DNA of 64,000 bases from Zeugodacus cucurbitae (Eukaryota; Arthropoda; Insecta; Diptera; Tephritidae): contig NC_071667.1 of the NCBI RefSeq assembly GCF_028554725.1, forward strand, positions 82,250,001 through 82,314,000, in the 5' to 3' direction. The stretch's first letter is position 1, and each line of letters starts with the position of its first letter. A program made the position numbers and the translations under genes. Under the pieces are notes generated by a model. The model was given only the letters and a program-made list of their open reading frames with translations, was not told the origin of the DNA and ran no database searches. This document shows, in pieces, positions 12,066 to 23,662 of the stretch.

Positions 12066-15000
12066 GGATTGTAACACTCTTGTGAACTTGTGTAAAATTA
12101 TTTAGAGATCTTTAGAGAATTATTTCATGAACTTATCGCTAAACAGATTTCAATGTCCGGAAAAGATCTCTGAATCCCCATACTATATAGTGCTCTTATA
12201 CACATGTATATCAACACTCTGGATCATTAAAAATAGTACGTTATATGTCTCAAGAAAACGTTCTTTATAGAACTCTCTACTATTAAGAAATAAGCCGAAC
12301 ATCCATTTATAAAAGCTTTTATAAAAAAAGCTCAAGCGTCAATGCTCAGAATACAAAATAAGTCGATGAAAATGGAAGCGATGCTCAAACAAACCCAACA
12401 TGGGTGCTTTACGAAATCATATCTCGTGGCGTGCACAAATGTTTTATCACCGGAAATCATTAAATACAATACAAAGTCTTCAAATATCAGCCAAAAAGAC
12501 AATCCCAGCGTCTAAAAATACCTACAGTTATTTACAAGTCAAGGTCGCACCCTTTCAAGTCAAATTAATAGAGTTGTGCGTTTAACACTCTAACTAATAC
12601 CAAAAATATACACAACCAAAAACAAATATGTTCGGGCATATGTTTTCGCGGGGTTCCCATGCAGACCTTTTGACGCTTCGTTAGCGACGCACTCGGGCGC
12701 TGCGACGGTGTGTGAAACTGTCTAATTAGTCGCTCATAAAAACGTGCAAACTATTACCTAAAATAAAAATGTCCAACAGCAAGCTGGTAAAATAACAAAA
12801 AAACGACATCTAACCCTTCACCGCTAAACAATAAAGTTAAACAGCGGAGTTTGGGCAGTTGAGGCAGTGAACCAAAACTAAACTGTTGTTGTGTTTGAGC
12901 GACTAGTGTTGTTAGTTGCGCATTGTCTTTGTGGTTGGTTGTTCACTAGTGTGTAGCGCTATTGTTGTTGTTGTAACTACAGTTTGTCACCACTCAAATA
13001 GTTACCGGTCAGCGGCGGTTGCTGCATGTTGCCGTTGGCCATCAACGGTCGTACAACAGCTGCAGTCGGTTGACTTTTCGCTTTTCTGACACTGCAACGG
13101 CAGGTTGCACGCCAAGTGCCAGAGGTAGAGAGGTGCTTTAGTTTAGTTATCAAGCAGCAACGTCGCTCTGACATCATTATTGCGTATAATTACGGTAATT
13201 GAGAGCTGAAAATGAATGGCGAACGTTGAGAATGAAGATGCGCCAAAGCGGACAGCGGAAGGAGAAATTAAAGCATAAGCAATTTTCGCAAAATAAAAAT
13301 GAAAGAAGAAGCAGATAATTTTAGCTGCGTCTGGCAACAGTGACTGCAAAGGTATGCAGGCAACATGCAACACCGGCAGCGTCGTTGGCCACACAACAGA
13401 CAGTGGAGGCAGGCAGCCAGTCAGTCAGTCCGTGTAAGGGATTATTGTGGTATTTTCGAAACAAGTTTTCATTTTTTGCGCGACATTCGTTGGCTTGTTG
13501 TTGCGCCCCAAACTGAGAGTGTGTGCGTTTGTGCAACACGCAACATTCCAGCTGACATTAACTCTTCAAAAATTAAGGCACAAAACCGAAAGCGCAACAT
13601 CAGCTACATGCATAAAACAAATTGTAGCGGCAACAACAAAAACAAAAAAAAACACAAAAAACAACAACAACAAAAAAATACATATGTAAGGATTCCGATG
13701 TCTGGCTGTGCAACACATTCCGGCATAGCGACACAAGTGAGTAAGGTTGTGCGTGTGTGCATGCAGACAAATTGCGCACAGCCAACGCAGTCGCTCAGCG
13801 CTCCCCTTGCACACCGCCTACTCATCACTCGACACATATAATTAAAAACATGTTATGTTTATGGTTTTTGGGTAGAAAATGTTTTCATTTCATTTTCGTT
13901 TTTGTTGCTTTTTTTTCTTCCAGCCACATAAAAAGGGTTAAATTGTGCAGCAAGCCGTGACGTGAGGCAGCAACAGTAACAACAAATTTGTTATACAGCA
14001 ACTATAGAGTGCAACATCAGCACTTTGTCCGCTACGCATTACTTGCAACATATGTTAAGCGCTGCGCTTGCAACACACCGCGCCACAACGCGCAACGCCG
14101 CTTCGCAACAGACAACTCATTTCTGCCGCGCGCACTCCTCCAGCCGCATTTTGGTGTCTCGTTGTTGTTATTGTTTCCATAGAAATTGGTGTTGCTGCTG
14201 CTGTGGCTGTGAGTGCCGAAAATTTCATCGTCCGCCTCTGCTATGTGGCATTTAATTAGCGCATAATTATCGACGCGCTGCGCTGCGCGCCGGCAATGCG
14301 CTCGCGCAGATTATGGTCAACAGTTGAACATGTCAACATGGAAGAATCAGTTGTGCTGACATGTTAATTGGACTGTGCTTGCAGTTGTTTATGACACTCA
14401 CACATGTGTACATCACGCACATCACGCACACATATGTACAGATCATGCCACATATGGCTCGCTTATGCTTGCTGCATTGATAGCATTGGAAGTAATGTGG
14501 TAGGCGTTGCTGCTTTTGTTGTCAGCGCTAATAGCGCATCAGCGGAATGGCTGTTTAAGTGAAATCTCTGATCGTGTAGTTTTTTGTTATTCTTCTGAGA
14601 ATTGTTAGCTAATGACTTGAGGGGTTTATTCAATCAACGCTCTCGTGATTTGTAGCAGTGTCTCCATTTAAGTGAGCAGCAGTCAGCCTATGCGGAGTTC
14701 ATATTAATTTGTTGTATAAATTTTTGGTTTCAAAAGCAGAAGAAAGATCGCCCTTCAACAGCACAGATTTAGAAACATATTTCTGCCAAGAATAAGCTTT
14801 TTGTATAATTCATTTGCCTTGGGGATTTGAATAAAGATGTTTAGCTACCATAAATGAGGAGAAGAAACTCGGCGAAGCTTCCGCCAGAGACGCTTAAGCC
14901 AATTATATTGATATATAACTATACCTAATTTCTATTGTATGAGTTAATTTGTTGGGCCAGAGCCTTTGAGTTGGAATTTTACGGTCCGAGCGTTAATTTT

Positions 15001-15880
15001 TGATCGGAATCAGATTCAAGCAGAAAGTTAAATAAATATTTTGAATATTGGTAGTAAAAACAACTAAATACCTAAAATGTTCTCAAGATCCTCTTCTCAA
15101 ATACCTCAAATAGGTATTCATACTGCTTCATCAAATATAAGTTGGTTTTACGTTTTTTATCGATTTTTAAATCCGGTTGAAGCACATTCCAGGAAGCTTT
15201 TTTATTACCAAGCTTAACTTCTTTCGAAACTCCAAGAGACCCACTTTCGTTGTCTTATGAAAGTTGTACTCTCCATCCACCCAAAAATCGTACCTACACT
15301 GTCTCACCAGTTCATCTACTTAGCTTTCCATAGCTTTCATTGTGACCAGCCGTTGCAGAAATGAAAGCTTAAAGTACAAAATGAAAGCTTAGGTAGCAGG
15401 TTAGATGATAGCTAATCAATTTCTTCAAGATCGGGCTTCAACGAATTCCTCTTAGTATCAGACTTCAAGAAAGTGCTCGCAGGAACGAAATTTAATGATG
15501 ATGAAAATGAAATAGTCAAAACTGATACCTGTTTTGCAGCGAGATACAAGCCATACAACAAAATTGGTACTGAAATGCAGGCAGATCGCCCTAGTTAACT
15601 CCTATGTTAAATAGAAAGAAATCGAATTTTCCTTAAAAAATCAGTTCTTATTTAAAAAGCTATGCAATTTCAGCTTCTTTCTTAGTGTGTAATTAAAATA
15701 ATTAAGTATGTCATCCTTTAATTTAAGCTTCTGAATCACAACACCTCATTTCTTTACTACGTCACCTGCAGCTTCAAGGAAATCACAGAAAATTACCCCA
15801 AAGCATGCACTTAATCCTGCTCCGAACTTAACTTTCAATTTACAATAACTTCGTTATTTTCTCGAATGCTACGGTTTGAT
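12066..15880. other. Non-coding stretch with GC-rich islands
   Basis: No gene is supported. Islands at 12,640-12,740, 13,000-13,450 and 14,020-14,350 are GC-richer. The last contains dense GCGC motifs and a near-palindrome, GTTGAACATGTCAAC, at 14,322-14,336, next to TTTAATTAG and CATAATTAT homeodomain-type sites. The long frames at 13,560-13,840 are translations of CAAAA/CAACAA tracts. The texture fits enhancers or untranslated exons of a flanking gene. Confidence 0.4.
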
Positions 15881-18160
15881 GTTGTATGCACACAAAAGTG
15901 TATTGAACTTGATCAGCACTCTGGACTCGGCACTCCAAACGATTATGCCAGCGAGCGAAGACAAAGGCGACACAGTAATCAGAGTGCAAAATAAGAGGCC
16001 TCATTATTGCTAATTAAAAAGGAATTTCGAATAATCGAAAGCACACTGCAGTTGCCAACGAGCTTTGATGTCTCTTGGACACGTTGAACTTTGAACCCGA
16101 CGAAGGGTGGAGAAAACGAGCAGAAAAATCAGAATGCAACAAACGAGGAGCAAGTGCAAAGAGCAAGTGGAGAGAGAAGTAGAGAGATGGAGAGTGAAGT
16201 TGATAGAAGAAGAGAGTAGGAAGCAAGCGTAAGCAGCAGGAGCGAAGTGAAGTGCAGTCAGTCAGCAGCGAGCCAAAACATTCAACGGCGCTGTAATTAC
16301 TTTGACTCGCAGCCAACTTCCTGCTGTAAAACTGTGTGACAGTGTTACCGAAACCGAGCGCAACAATAGCAATAACAACACAGAAAAGCTAGCGTGTTTT
16401 TGTACGAAGCAAGAGAGAAAAAAAGGAAAAAAAAACAAAAATAAAGAACAGCGTCAAGGCAATTGCATAAGCGGTGAATGAAAAGCGTTCAAAAACAAAA
16501 GCTGGCAATAATGCTGGCAACGACATACATACGTACATACTTACGAATATATGTATAGCTAACAACGGGCGGCACAGCGTATTTTCTTGCTTGCTTTTGT
16601 TGTTGATTTCGTTTTTATTTTATTTTTCTTTTTTCGCCTTTTCCAACGCTTTTGTAATAATTTCAACTTGTTTATAAGCCACTGCAGTTGCAGTTGAAAG
16701 TTGCACCGCAAAAACAACAACAACAACAAAGCCAAATTAACAAAATAATACGATGAAGAACAAGAAGAAGAAGCAGCAGCAATAGTGAGCAAAACTAGAA
16801 AAAAAGCAACCTTGTTGCAACAACTACAACAGCAGTACGTAAAAGGGAGTCACAAGCCGAGTCAAGTTGCCTGCCAACACTAAGCACAGCAAGAACAACA
16901 AGTGCTACAACAGTAACACAAAAAACCGGTTCGAAAAAAATCAGCCAACAGCTGCAACGGCACATAGCACAAGCAGCAGTAACAATAGTGGGCAACAACA
17001 ACAAACTAGAACTAAGCCATATTGAATGCAATGCATCCTTCTTCCACTTTGTATATGGTTCTATGTGTGTGTGTGTGTGTGAGTAGTAATCGAGTGAAGC
17101 GCATTTGCATGTTGATTGCAATAAAACAAGTGCACTTTTTTCGATTCGACAGTCCCCCACCTCCTCAAAGACTGGGCACCGACCCCTACCCTACAATCAC
17201 ACAGTCAACACCGCTTCATCTCAAGCCTGGTCGCCACAGCTAGCTGCCTACGCCTCTTCTTAGGCCACTTGCTTCACTGCTGTTTGCTCTACTCCACACC
17301 CTTTGCGCCTGCTGCCGTCTCCCCCTCCCCAAGTTCCATTTGTTAGCGCCGACTTTGGCCATTTGATTTGTGCTTGTCTTGTCGACCCAAAGAAAGGGAA
17401 AATGAGTGGGAAAGCGCTCCATTGTAGTTGTTTGTATTTGTCTTTGCCACACACACACACGTCTCTCGTCGCTGTTGACTCACGCCTAAGTGGCAGGTGG
17501 GGTGGCTTAGAAGGACCTGCATTCAGCTGCGGCGTTCGGAGGTTCAGTGATTTTGAGGGTTCCGGCGCTCATGCAGTCGAATGTGCGGCTTATCAGTCAG
17601 TGGTTTTACTAGTTCACTTCGATGCAGTTCAGTTCGCCTTAATTATTGCCTTTAGTTCTTAACTCGTCTCGCTGTCGGTGCGTGTGAGTGTGTGTGCTGT
17701 CGGGGCCTTGATTGCAATTTAGTTTTTTCTTTCACGTTTTTTGCTACAGCAAATCTGCAGGCTTTTTGTGCTTAGCTTTTGTTGTTTTTTCCTTTTAACC
17801 GTAGTCATTCTTTTTGTAATTTGTACATGTTTCGCTGCTTCTTCTTCTTCTTCCATCGTGTATTTGCTTATTTCACTCTCTCGTCCTACTAACTGCCAGT
17901 ATCGTTGCATTACACCGATTTGCATTCAGCGCTGCATTTTCGGCTTTGCCTTTCCGCCTTCTCGGTTATGCTTCAAACGAAGAAACATGCAGAAGCCCGA
18001 CAAAAATGTCGCAAAAAGATGCAAAAATCTACGAAATTTCACAATCACAACTTATGGACACACACACAGCAACAACAACAATGGTGACTGGGTGCGCGAG
18101 TCTTTATTGCTGCAGCAGTTCGCCATGTCCCGTTATTACTTAGTTACTAAATCGTAGATT
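15880..18160. other. Possible untranslated leader and repeat-rich non-coding DNA
   Basis: The + strand at 16,130-16,450 is purine-rich (GAGCAAGTGGAGAGAGAAG type) and contains AGTGCAGTCAGTCAGCAGCGAG at about 16,251, with an initiator-like TCAGT. It resembles fly 5' leader sequence. Downstream are (CAA)n tracts at 16,715-16,730, CACA at 17,450-17,460 and a (GT)n run at 17,062-17,081. No frame looks like real protein. Confidence 0.35.
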
Positions 18161-18178
18161 TTATTTGCCATACTCACC

Positions 18179-18340
18179 GCAGCGTTTATTTACTTCATGG
18201 TTTGTTGGGTTTTTGCCAAGCCGCAGGAACCGCAGCCAGAAGCCACAGCCGGCGCGCAATAACAGTGTTGCCACACTGCCACTCTGGCGCTCTGGCAGCG
18301 CGTTGCATTTTCCAAAAAAGAAAAAATAGAGAAGAAGAAA
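18179..18340 (-). other. GC-rich segment ending in a splice donor
   Basis: On the minus strand a GC-rich block with GCAACACTG and GCGCGCCGGC runs into a consensus donor (CTGCG|GTGAGTATGG, exon edge near 18,179). One frame stays open up to it (KNPTNHEVNKRCG), but an acceptor is not obvious. It could be a 5' untranslated exon on the minus strand, perhaps the same transcription unit as the exon-like segment at 18,460. Confidence 0.25.
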
Positions 18341-18459
18341 CAGCAGTAGTAGAGGAAATTTCTTCATTTTTGTGTGTACTTTTCGTCGCTCCCTCTGCCT
18401 CTTTCTTCTGCCATCCTTAAACACTTTTCGCGGTTTGCTGCATTTCGCATTTGACTTAC

Positions 18460-18668
18460 GACATTTTGTGCAATCGCTGCCACAGTCGACTCGCTCCCGC
18501 CGTAGCTGCCTTGGCTGCCTGACAAATGCATGCTGCTGCGTGTATCGCTGTTGTTGTCGCTGCTGTTGCTGTTGCAGTTGTCGCTTGGTGCACTGAACCG
18601 TGGCCGCCACTGTGTTGGGTTTCCAGTTGCATTTACGGAAAACGTTTGCCGTTTCTGCTGCTGTCGTC
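18460..18668 (-). CDS. Candidate internal exon of an unidentified minus-strand gene
   Basis: One frame reads FSAPSDNCNSNSSDNNSDTR, then SSMHLSGSQGSYGG, then SESTVAAIAQNV, and ends in phase 0 at a consensus donor (AATGTC|GTAAGTCAA). The Ser/Asn/Gly-rich composition with varied residues looks like disordered fly protein rather than raw repeat. The acceptor is uncertain: CGCATTCTCAG|ACGAC at 18,668, or AACACAG|TGG closer in. A competing frame over the same bases is also open, so coding status is not settled. No partner exon was linked. Confidence 0.35.
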
Positions 18669-18759
18669 TGAGAATGCGAGTGCGTCTGTGTCCCAGCGAC
18701 AATGATTCGCATCAGGTTGTGGCGGTTAAGGTTCTAGTTGCATGGCTGTTGATTTAAGT

Positions 18760-19300
18760 TCTTTCTTACTGTTTTTGTCATTGCACTAACGCATCGCACT
18801 TTGTGGCTAGAGGTGGCATACACTTTGCAAGGATTTTTCTCAGTTGTAACGAGAGACTGACTTGCGTTTTAGCATAACCGGAAATGGTAGTTAAATTGAT
18901 ACCCCATATATACTCGTTTATTGGATAACATGGAATAATTAGTATGTGTGCATTGAATAATTGAGCGCCCAGACTTATTTTTCTTAAATCAATATCAGTT
19001 ACTTAAATTTTATTATAAATTTTCATTATATGATCTTTTACAACAATAACCAAAATGGCATACAGAGCGCAGGATCTGCACAAGCATGTTTTGCTATAAG
19101 AATTCCGGAGCTATGTCGTTGGAATCGAAAAAGTTATGGACTTAGTGATATTTTGAACCAGTTCATAACTAATCTAAATAAATCAGACTATGTATATCCT
19201 CCCAAAGTTGGACTTCAATGGTTCCTTCCAGGTGAAGATACCCTCCAGATGGTATCCACTCTAGATATCAATTTAGAAGAGATTTAGTAGGGTAAAATGA
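18760..19300. other. AT-rich non-coding stretch
   Basis: An 85-codon + strand frame at 19,030-19,287 ends VSTLDINLEEI. It directly precedes the non-LTR fragment and may be degenerate sequence of the same element. I see no independent gene. Confidence 0.35.
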
Positions 19301-19665
19301 TACCATATCTAAAGAAGAAGCTCACTGTCAGAAAAACTCCACCTGTCCATAATCTGGGTACCAAAGGAAGTAAGCGGTAATAAAAAAGCAGACGAGTTGC
19401 CAAAATCAGGAATATCCCTAGATGAATCCGAGGCAGAGGAACAGAGGTGAACCCGTGGTTCGAACAAATATCGCAGAACAGATGGAAATCTATAACCAAA
19501 TGCAAAATGACAAAGCAGATATGGCCTAAATATGACAGGATACGAACTATTGACTTATTAAATAAATCAAGAAAGAGTATATACAGCCTTACTATCACCA
19601 TAACAGGGGATTGGCCATTTAGAGAACATGCATTTAAAATGTTCCAAACTATAAGAGAATAAATA
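19300..19665 (+). mobile_element. Non-LTR retrotransposon fragment (RNase H to C-terminal region)
   Basis: The + strand reads NRWKSITKCKMTKQIW, then PKYDRIRTIDLLNKSRKSIY and SLTITITGDWPFREHAFKM. The sequence of a Trp-rich start, KQ(I/L)WP..D..RT..LL..SR and (I)TG(H/D)WP.G.HA is the hallmark of the region behind RNase H in jockey/R1-like LINE polyproteins. It is 5' truncated. Upstream frames are broken by stops, so it is a pseudogene fragment. Confidence 0.75.
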
Positions 19666-20099
19666 AACCGCTTTATTTTCCCCAGCTCTGACACTAAACC
19701 AGACATAGAGCACTTGGTACCAAATCTTGAATGGCTGCCCAAGAAAAACATAACAGAAATAAGTAGTATCTTTGAGAACAACGCTGAAACTAGATAACAA
19801 GTTATAAAGGTCAAGATAATGAGCCATTATGACCTTGTGGGTGCCTACCTTGGTTTAATAATGGATGTCACTCTTTCAGCTTTAAGTCAAGAGCAAATAA
19901 AGAGTAAGAGCCCGATTAGAGTCAAATAGATAATAGACTTCTGTCATCTGTAGTAGATATTAAAAACACTAGGTAAGACTAGAGTTCCAGTTAAAAAGTA
20001 ATGATGTCGAGACCCGACCTAAAATTGTCATCTTTAACCAAGTTATAGAGAGGTTTTTCTTCGACCAAAAGTAACGATTCTAAAAGAAAATGTGATTGA

Positions 20100-20350
20100 A
20101 GGCAAATTCAAACTTCGGTGTAAGAATTTTTTATGCCGTTAGTGAGGAAAGTTTCTGATTGACATTCACTTGGTAGTGGCCAGGAACGATTCTTTTGCAT
20201 ATGACTCATGCAGCTCACGACTTCCGGTTTTAGACCAAGTATCCTCTGGGTAGCCAACATACAACCGTTTGGAGGTGAGCTAAAGTGAGAAGGCGATGTC
20301 CGCTTCTGCGATTGTGCGTAGGGTTTGGGACCCACCAAATAAAAAAAACC
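20100..20350 (+). mobile_element. Probable 3' tail of a non-LTR element
   Basis: The segment ends GTTTGGGACCCACCAAATAAAAAAAACC followed by TCCCCAATG. This resembles the 3' ends of insect LINEs as I remember them: a GGGACCC.. block, then an A-rich tail. It lies 400 bp behind the RNase H-type fragment in the same orientation and may be the end of that copy. This is inference from sequence style only. Confidence 0.35.
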
Positions 20351-22290
20351 TCCCCAATGTGAATAAATAATTGGGAAATATACTAATATCCATTTTCATT
20401 CTGACGGCTATTTATTAGCATGACGAATATGAAAATACTTTGGTCACATAAATACCTACAGATAAAAAAAATATAGGTATGGTAATCATTGCCGAACTTT
20501 CGTACGGATATTGGTACTGCCTGAAAGCTCTCACTCGAATAAGTGAAAAAATGCAACGAAGTATGAAAGCTTGCTGTCATACTGGTAATCTATCGCACAA
20601 AAATCCGATTTACGCTAATCATTTAAATGTTTATGCGCTCATAAATAGTTTATGTATCCTATTAAGTGCAACACTAGCGAATGCATAAATATTTGCTTAA
20701 TTTAGTTATATTTTGTTTTTAACGTATAGACTACTGCTTCAACTACAAAATCTAATTAATTAAAATAAATGAACGGATACTACAGAAACAACAAAAACAA
20801 AACACTAAAACGATTTATTAAACAAAAAAACCAAAAAATAAATAAAAACAACACAAACAAATAGTTATAATAAACTAAATATTTGCAAATATTCATAACA
20901 GCATATTACTTTCAAGCACAAAAAACAGTGTACATACACGTGTGAGAGTGTGTGTGTCCTTGTATGGCCGTAGGCACATATTTGCCTGATTAATTATATT
21001 TTTATTCATATCTAAATTTCCCATAATTGCATAATTATTTTTAATTAAACGCGTTGGAACGTCACCCAGAGCTATTGTTTTGTGTTTCGTGTTTTTGTTA
21101 GCGGCCCACCTGTTAATTCATATATGCCGACGCTCGACGCTGACGACTTAGCGGATTATTGCGCGCCCGTTTGTTTGCTGCAATTTAAGCGGCCATAAAC
21201 AAAAATGATGAGCATGAAATTCATAATTACCCAATAATGAATGCGGCATAAATTTAGTGTGTGAAACTGCCACACACTCGAACACACGCGGTCGTATGCG
21301 CCGGCGCATGCTTGGCCATGAATTGATTTACTTTTACGCGCTTAAATAATTTATGCAATGTTTGTGTTTGTTGGTTTGTGTAAGTAAATGCATATTTAAA
21401 TTTTTAATGCGCGTTTTCGGTTTGTTGTTTATACCGTTTATAGGCGTGTTTACATGCCATATTGCCACATCACACGCCTCGTGTCGCCCGCCACACACGC
21501 CCAGTGGGCACTTAAATAAGCCCGTGGCATGACTGCCAGGTACAAATTGAAGGCGCATACACACAAACAATAACAACAACAATAACACACGCACTCTATA
21601 ATGAAACAATTAAAAAGCTTGTTTGTGGTCACTCCGGCATGTGTGTGTGTAATGGCTTTGTTTGGCCTTTGTTTACGCTTGTTGGGGGGCGTTAAGCCTC
21701 CTTCTTGCTGTTTACCTTTAATTATTGCATATTTAATTCCAATTAAATCAATGTTTCTCTATGAGTTTATGTTGGCTTGAACGAAGTGGCTCAATCAGCG
21801 GGTTTATTAAGACTTCGGTGATTTTTGCGAAGAGAAAATACCTTTTCATAACCTTACTTTTCAAATATTCGTCATCCATATTTTGTCGTCGATAATATTC
21901 TTAAACACATCTAAAACAACAACATGAGCTGAATCAAAGTGATTTTAATTAAAATCGTCCAACATTTTGTAAAAATCCTTGAAAAAATCTCATGAACCAC
22001 AACTAACTTCACTTTATTCTAAGTCCAATTCATACTCAAGAGTTTTTGTTTACATACACCATAGTATTTTCTTCTTAAATATACGACCACGACTCTTTCT
22101 AAGTTGAGTATTAGAGAAGTATTCTTGATAAGACAAAACTGAAGGTTTTTTATATTGTATAAAAATATGTGTTACAAATATTTTACAATTTTCACCATAA
22201 ATAATGTAATTTGATGATTGAAAGGACTTCTTCATGCGAGCTTTAAGTACTGACTATACAAAGAACTGTCTCTATGGTCCTCGAGAGTCT
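20350..22290. other. Non-coding stretch
   Basis: The sequence is AT-rich up to 20,930. A more balanced block follows at 21,050-21,700 with TTAATTAA and ATAATTA motifs, (GT)n at 20,942-20,955 and CAATAACAACAA tracts. No frame looks like protein. The balanced block could be regulatory. Confidence 0.4.
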
Positions 22291-22399
22291 ATCAGAAACT
22301 TTCCTCTCGAAACGCCGAGTCTATCCCTGGCAACCCTTCTCATCTCTTAATACCTCTGCGAAGGAGGTTTAGGCGGGAAACAGTCAGTGGAGAAAATGC

Positions 22400-23060
22400 G
22401 CTAGGAGCTTCTTCATGGATGGGTCAAAACTGGCGGGGAATATTAGTGAAGGGGTTTACGGACACTTCTTATCAACTGTAGGTTCAGGCTTCCTGACTAT
22501 TGTCAGTAGTATTTTTTAAACGTAAATGGCTGCTGTAAAGTTAAGTGAAATGACGATCCACTCTGATAGTAGAGCGGCGATACTTGGCCTGAGTTCCTTG
22601 TCTATGCGCTCAAGACCGGTTAAGGAATACTTCTCTTTACTGTCAGTGGCATCATGCTACTTCACAGTTAAACTGGTCTGGGTGCCTGGCCACAACGGAA
22701 TCACGTGAAAATGTAAAGCTGATGAGCTTGTAATGTTAGGCACATCACTCCCACTCATAGTAAAATGGAAAGTAGTGGGAGCACCACCTGTTCTACTGAA
22801 CGGTTGGGCCTTAACTGAGCTGGTCAGCCACTAGTACTTGGAGAGTCTTTCGATTCTTCTGATCTATGATGAATCGCAATTGCTCTAGGAAACTCTTAAC
22901 CCTCAGCAAAATTCATCTCTCCTTAGTCTAATTGGTCACAATCCCATCGTGATCTAAGCTGTTAGATTAAAAATTGAAGCGATACTAACTGGAAAAGTTG
23001 CCTGGAAGAGGACGAGAGAGATTATTTCATCTGAAATGTCCTGCGAAATCAAGAAAAACA
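22400..23060 (+). mobile_element. Non-LTR retrotransposon fragment with RNase H domain
   Basis: The RNase H fold can be followed across frames. FMDGSKLAGNISEGVYG (about 22,411) holds the first acidic residue. MTIHSDSRAAILGL (about 22,550) holds the catalytic Asp. VKLVWVPGHNGIT, a stop, then KCKADEL holds the His and final Asp (22,670-22,730). Decayed C-terminal sequence follows, with an IGHNPI..AVRL-like stretch and the cysteine motif region. Stops at several places make it a pseudogene. It belongs to the LINE types that carry RNase H (for example I, R1, LOA and some jockey relatives). Confidence 0.8.
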
Positions 23061-23079
23061 TTGCTTGGATTTCACTTTT

Positions 23080-23386
23080 TTGAACAACCGTTGGAATTAG
23101 CAGATATAGAAATATAGAAAATATAGAAAAATCTCTGCAGATTTATTGTAGGTTCAGGGCGCTTTGTCGATTCTTAATATCTGATCAAGGCGGATAATCC
23201 TGGCTTCACAAAGGTCTTTCTTTTATGGGGAACAGCGATACAACCTAACCACCACCAAAATTTAGCTTTCATTAAAATTATAGAAATCTTCAGATTACAT
23301 TGACCAAAAAAACAACAAAAATACATTAAAATCAGAACAAAAAACAACAACATTAAGCCGTTAAAAGCATTAAGCATTAGCCAAGT
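23080..23386. other. AT-rich spacer
   Basis: Nothing recognisable is seen apart from A-rich runs with repeated AAACAACA (23,320-23,350). Confidence 0.5.
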
Positions 23387-23662
23387 ATGAGCTATAATTG
23401 CGATTTGGAAGCAACATACACAGCACAGAGCACATCAACGAGTAAACCCATTAAGTACCTGGAAAGCAAGTTTGTGGCCTAAACGAAATTACTAGACGAA
23501 GAAGGCAGCCTCAACTCGCCGAAGATCTTGAGAAAAGTGCACTGCGCTGAGGTGCAAATCAACGGACACAAAGAATGTAGTGCAATAATGGGCAAAGGCC
23601 TACACACCCAAGTGGACAGACGTAAAACAAACAACGACTGCAATTGTGGACAACAACAATAA
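23387..23662 (+). CDS. Possible ORF interrupted by an in-frame TAA
   Basis: An ATG at 23,387 begins MSYNCDLEATYTAQSTSTSK and runs 31 codons to TAA at 23,480-23,482. The same frame then continues open for 59 codons (LLDEEGSLNSPKIL, later VHCAEVQINGHKECSAI) to TAA at 23,660. Codon choice in the second part is fly-like (CTC, AAC, TCG, ATC, GTG, CAC). It may be a decayed gene, a stop-readthrough arrangement or chance. No homology is recognised. Confidence 0.2.

Noticed and set aside
13560..13841. Frames at 13.4-13.8 kb including a 158-codon + strand frame
   Set aside because: Composition follows A-rich CAAAAA/CAACAA tracts and (GTGT)n; no motif, and several frames are open together.
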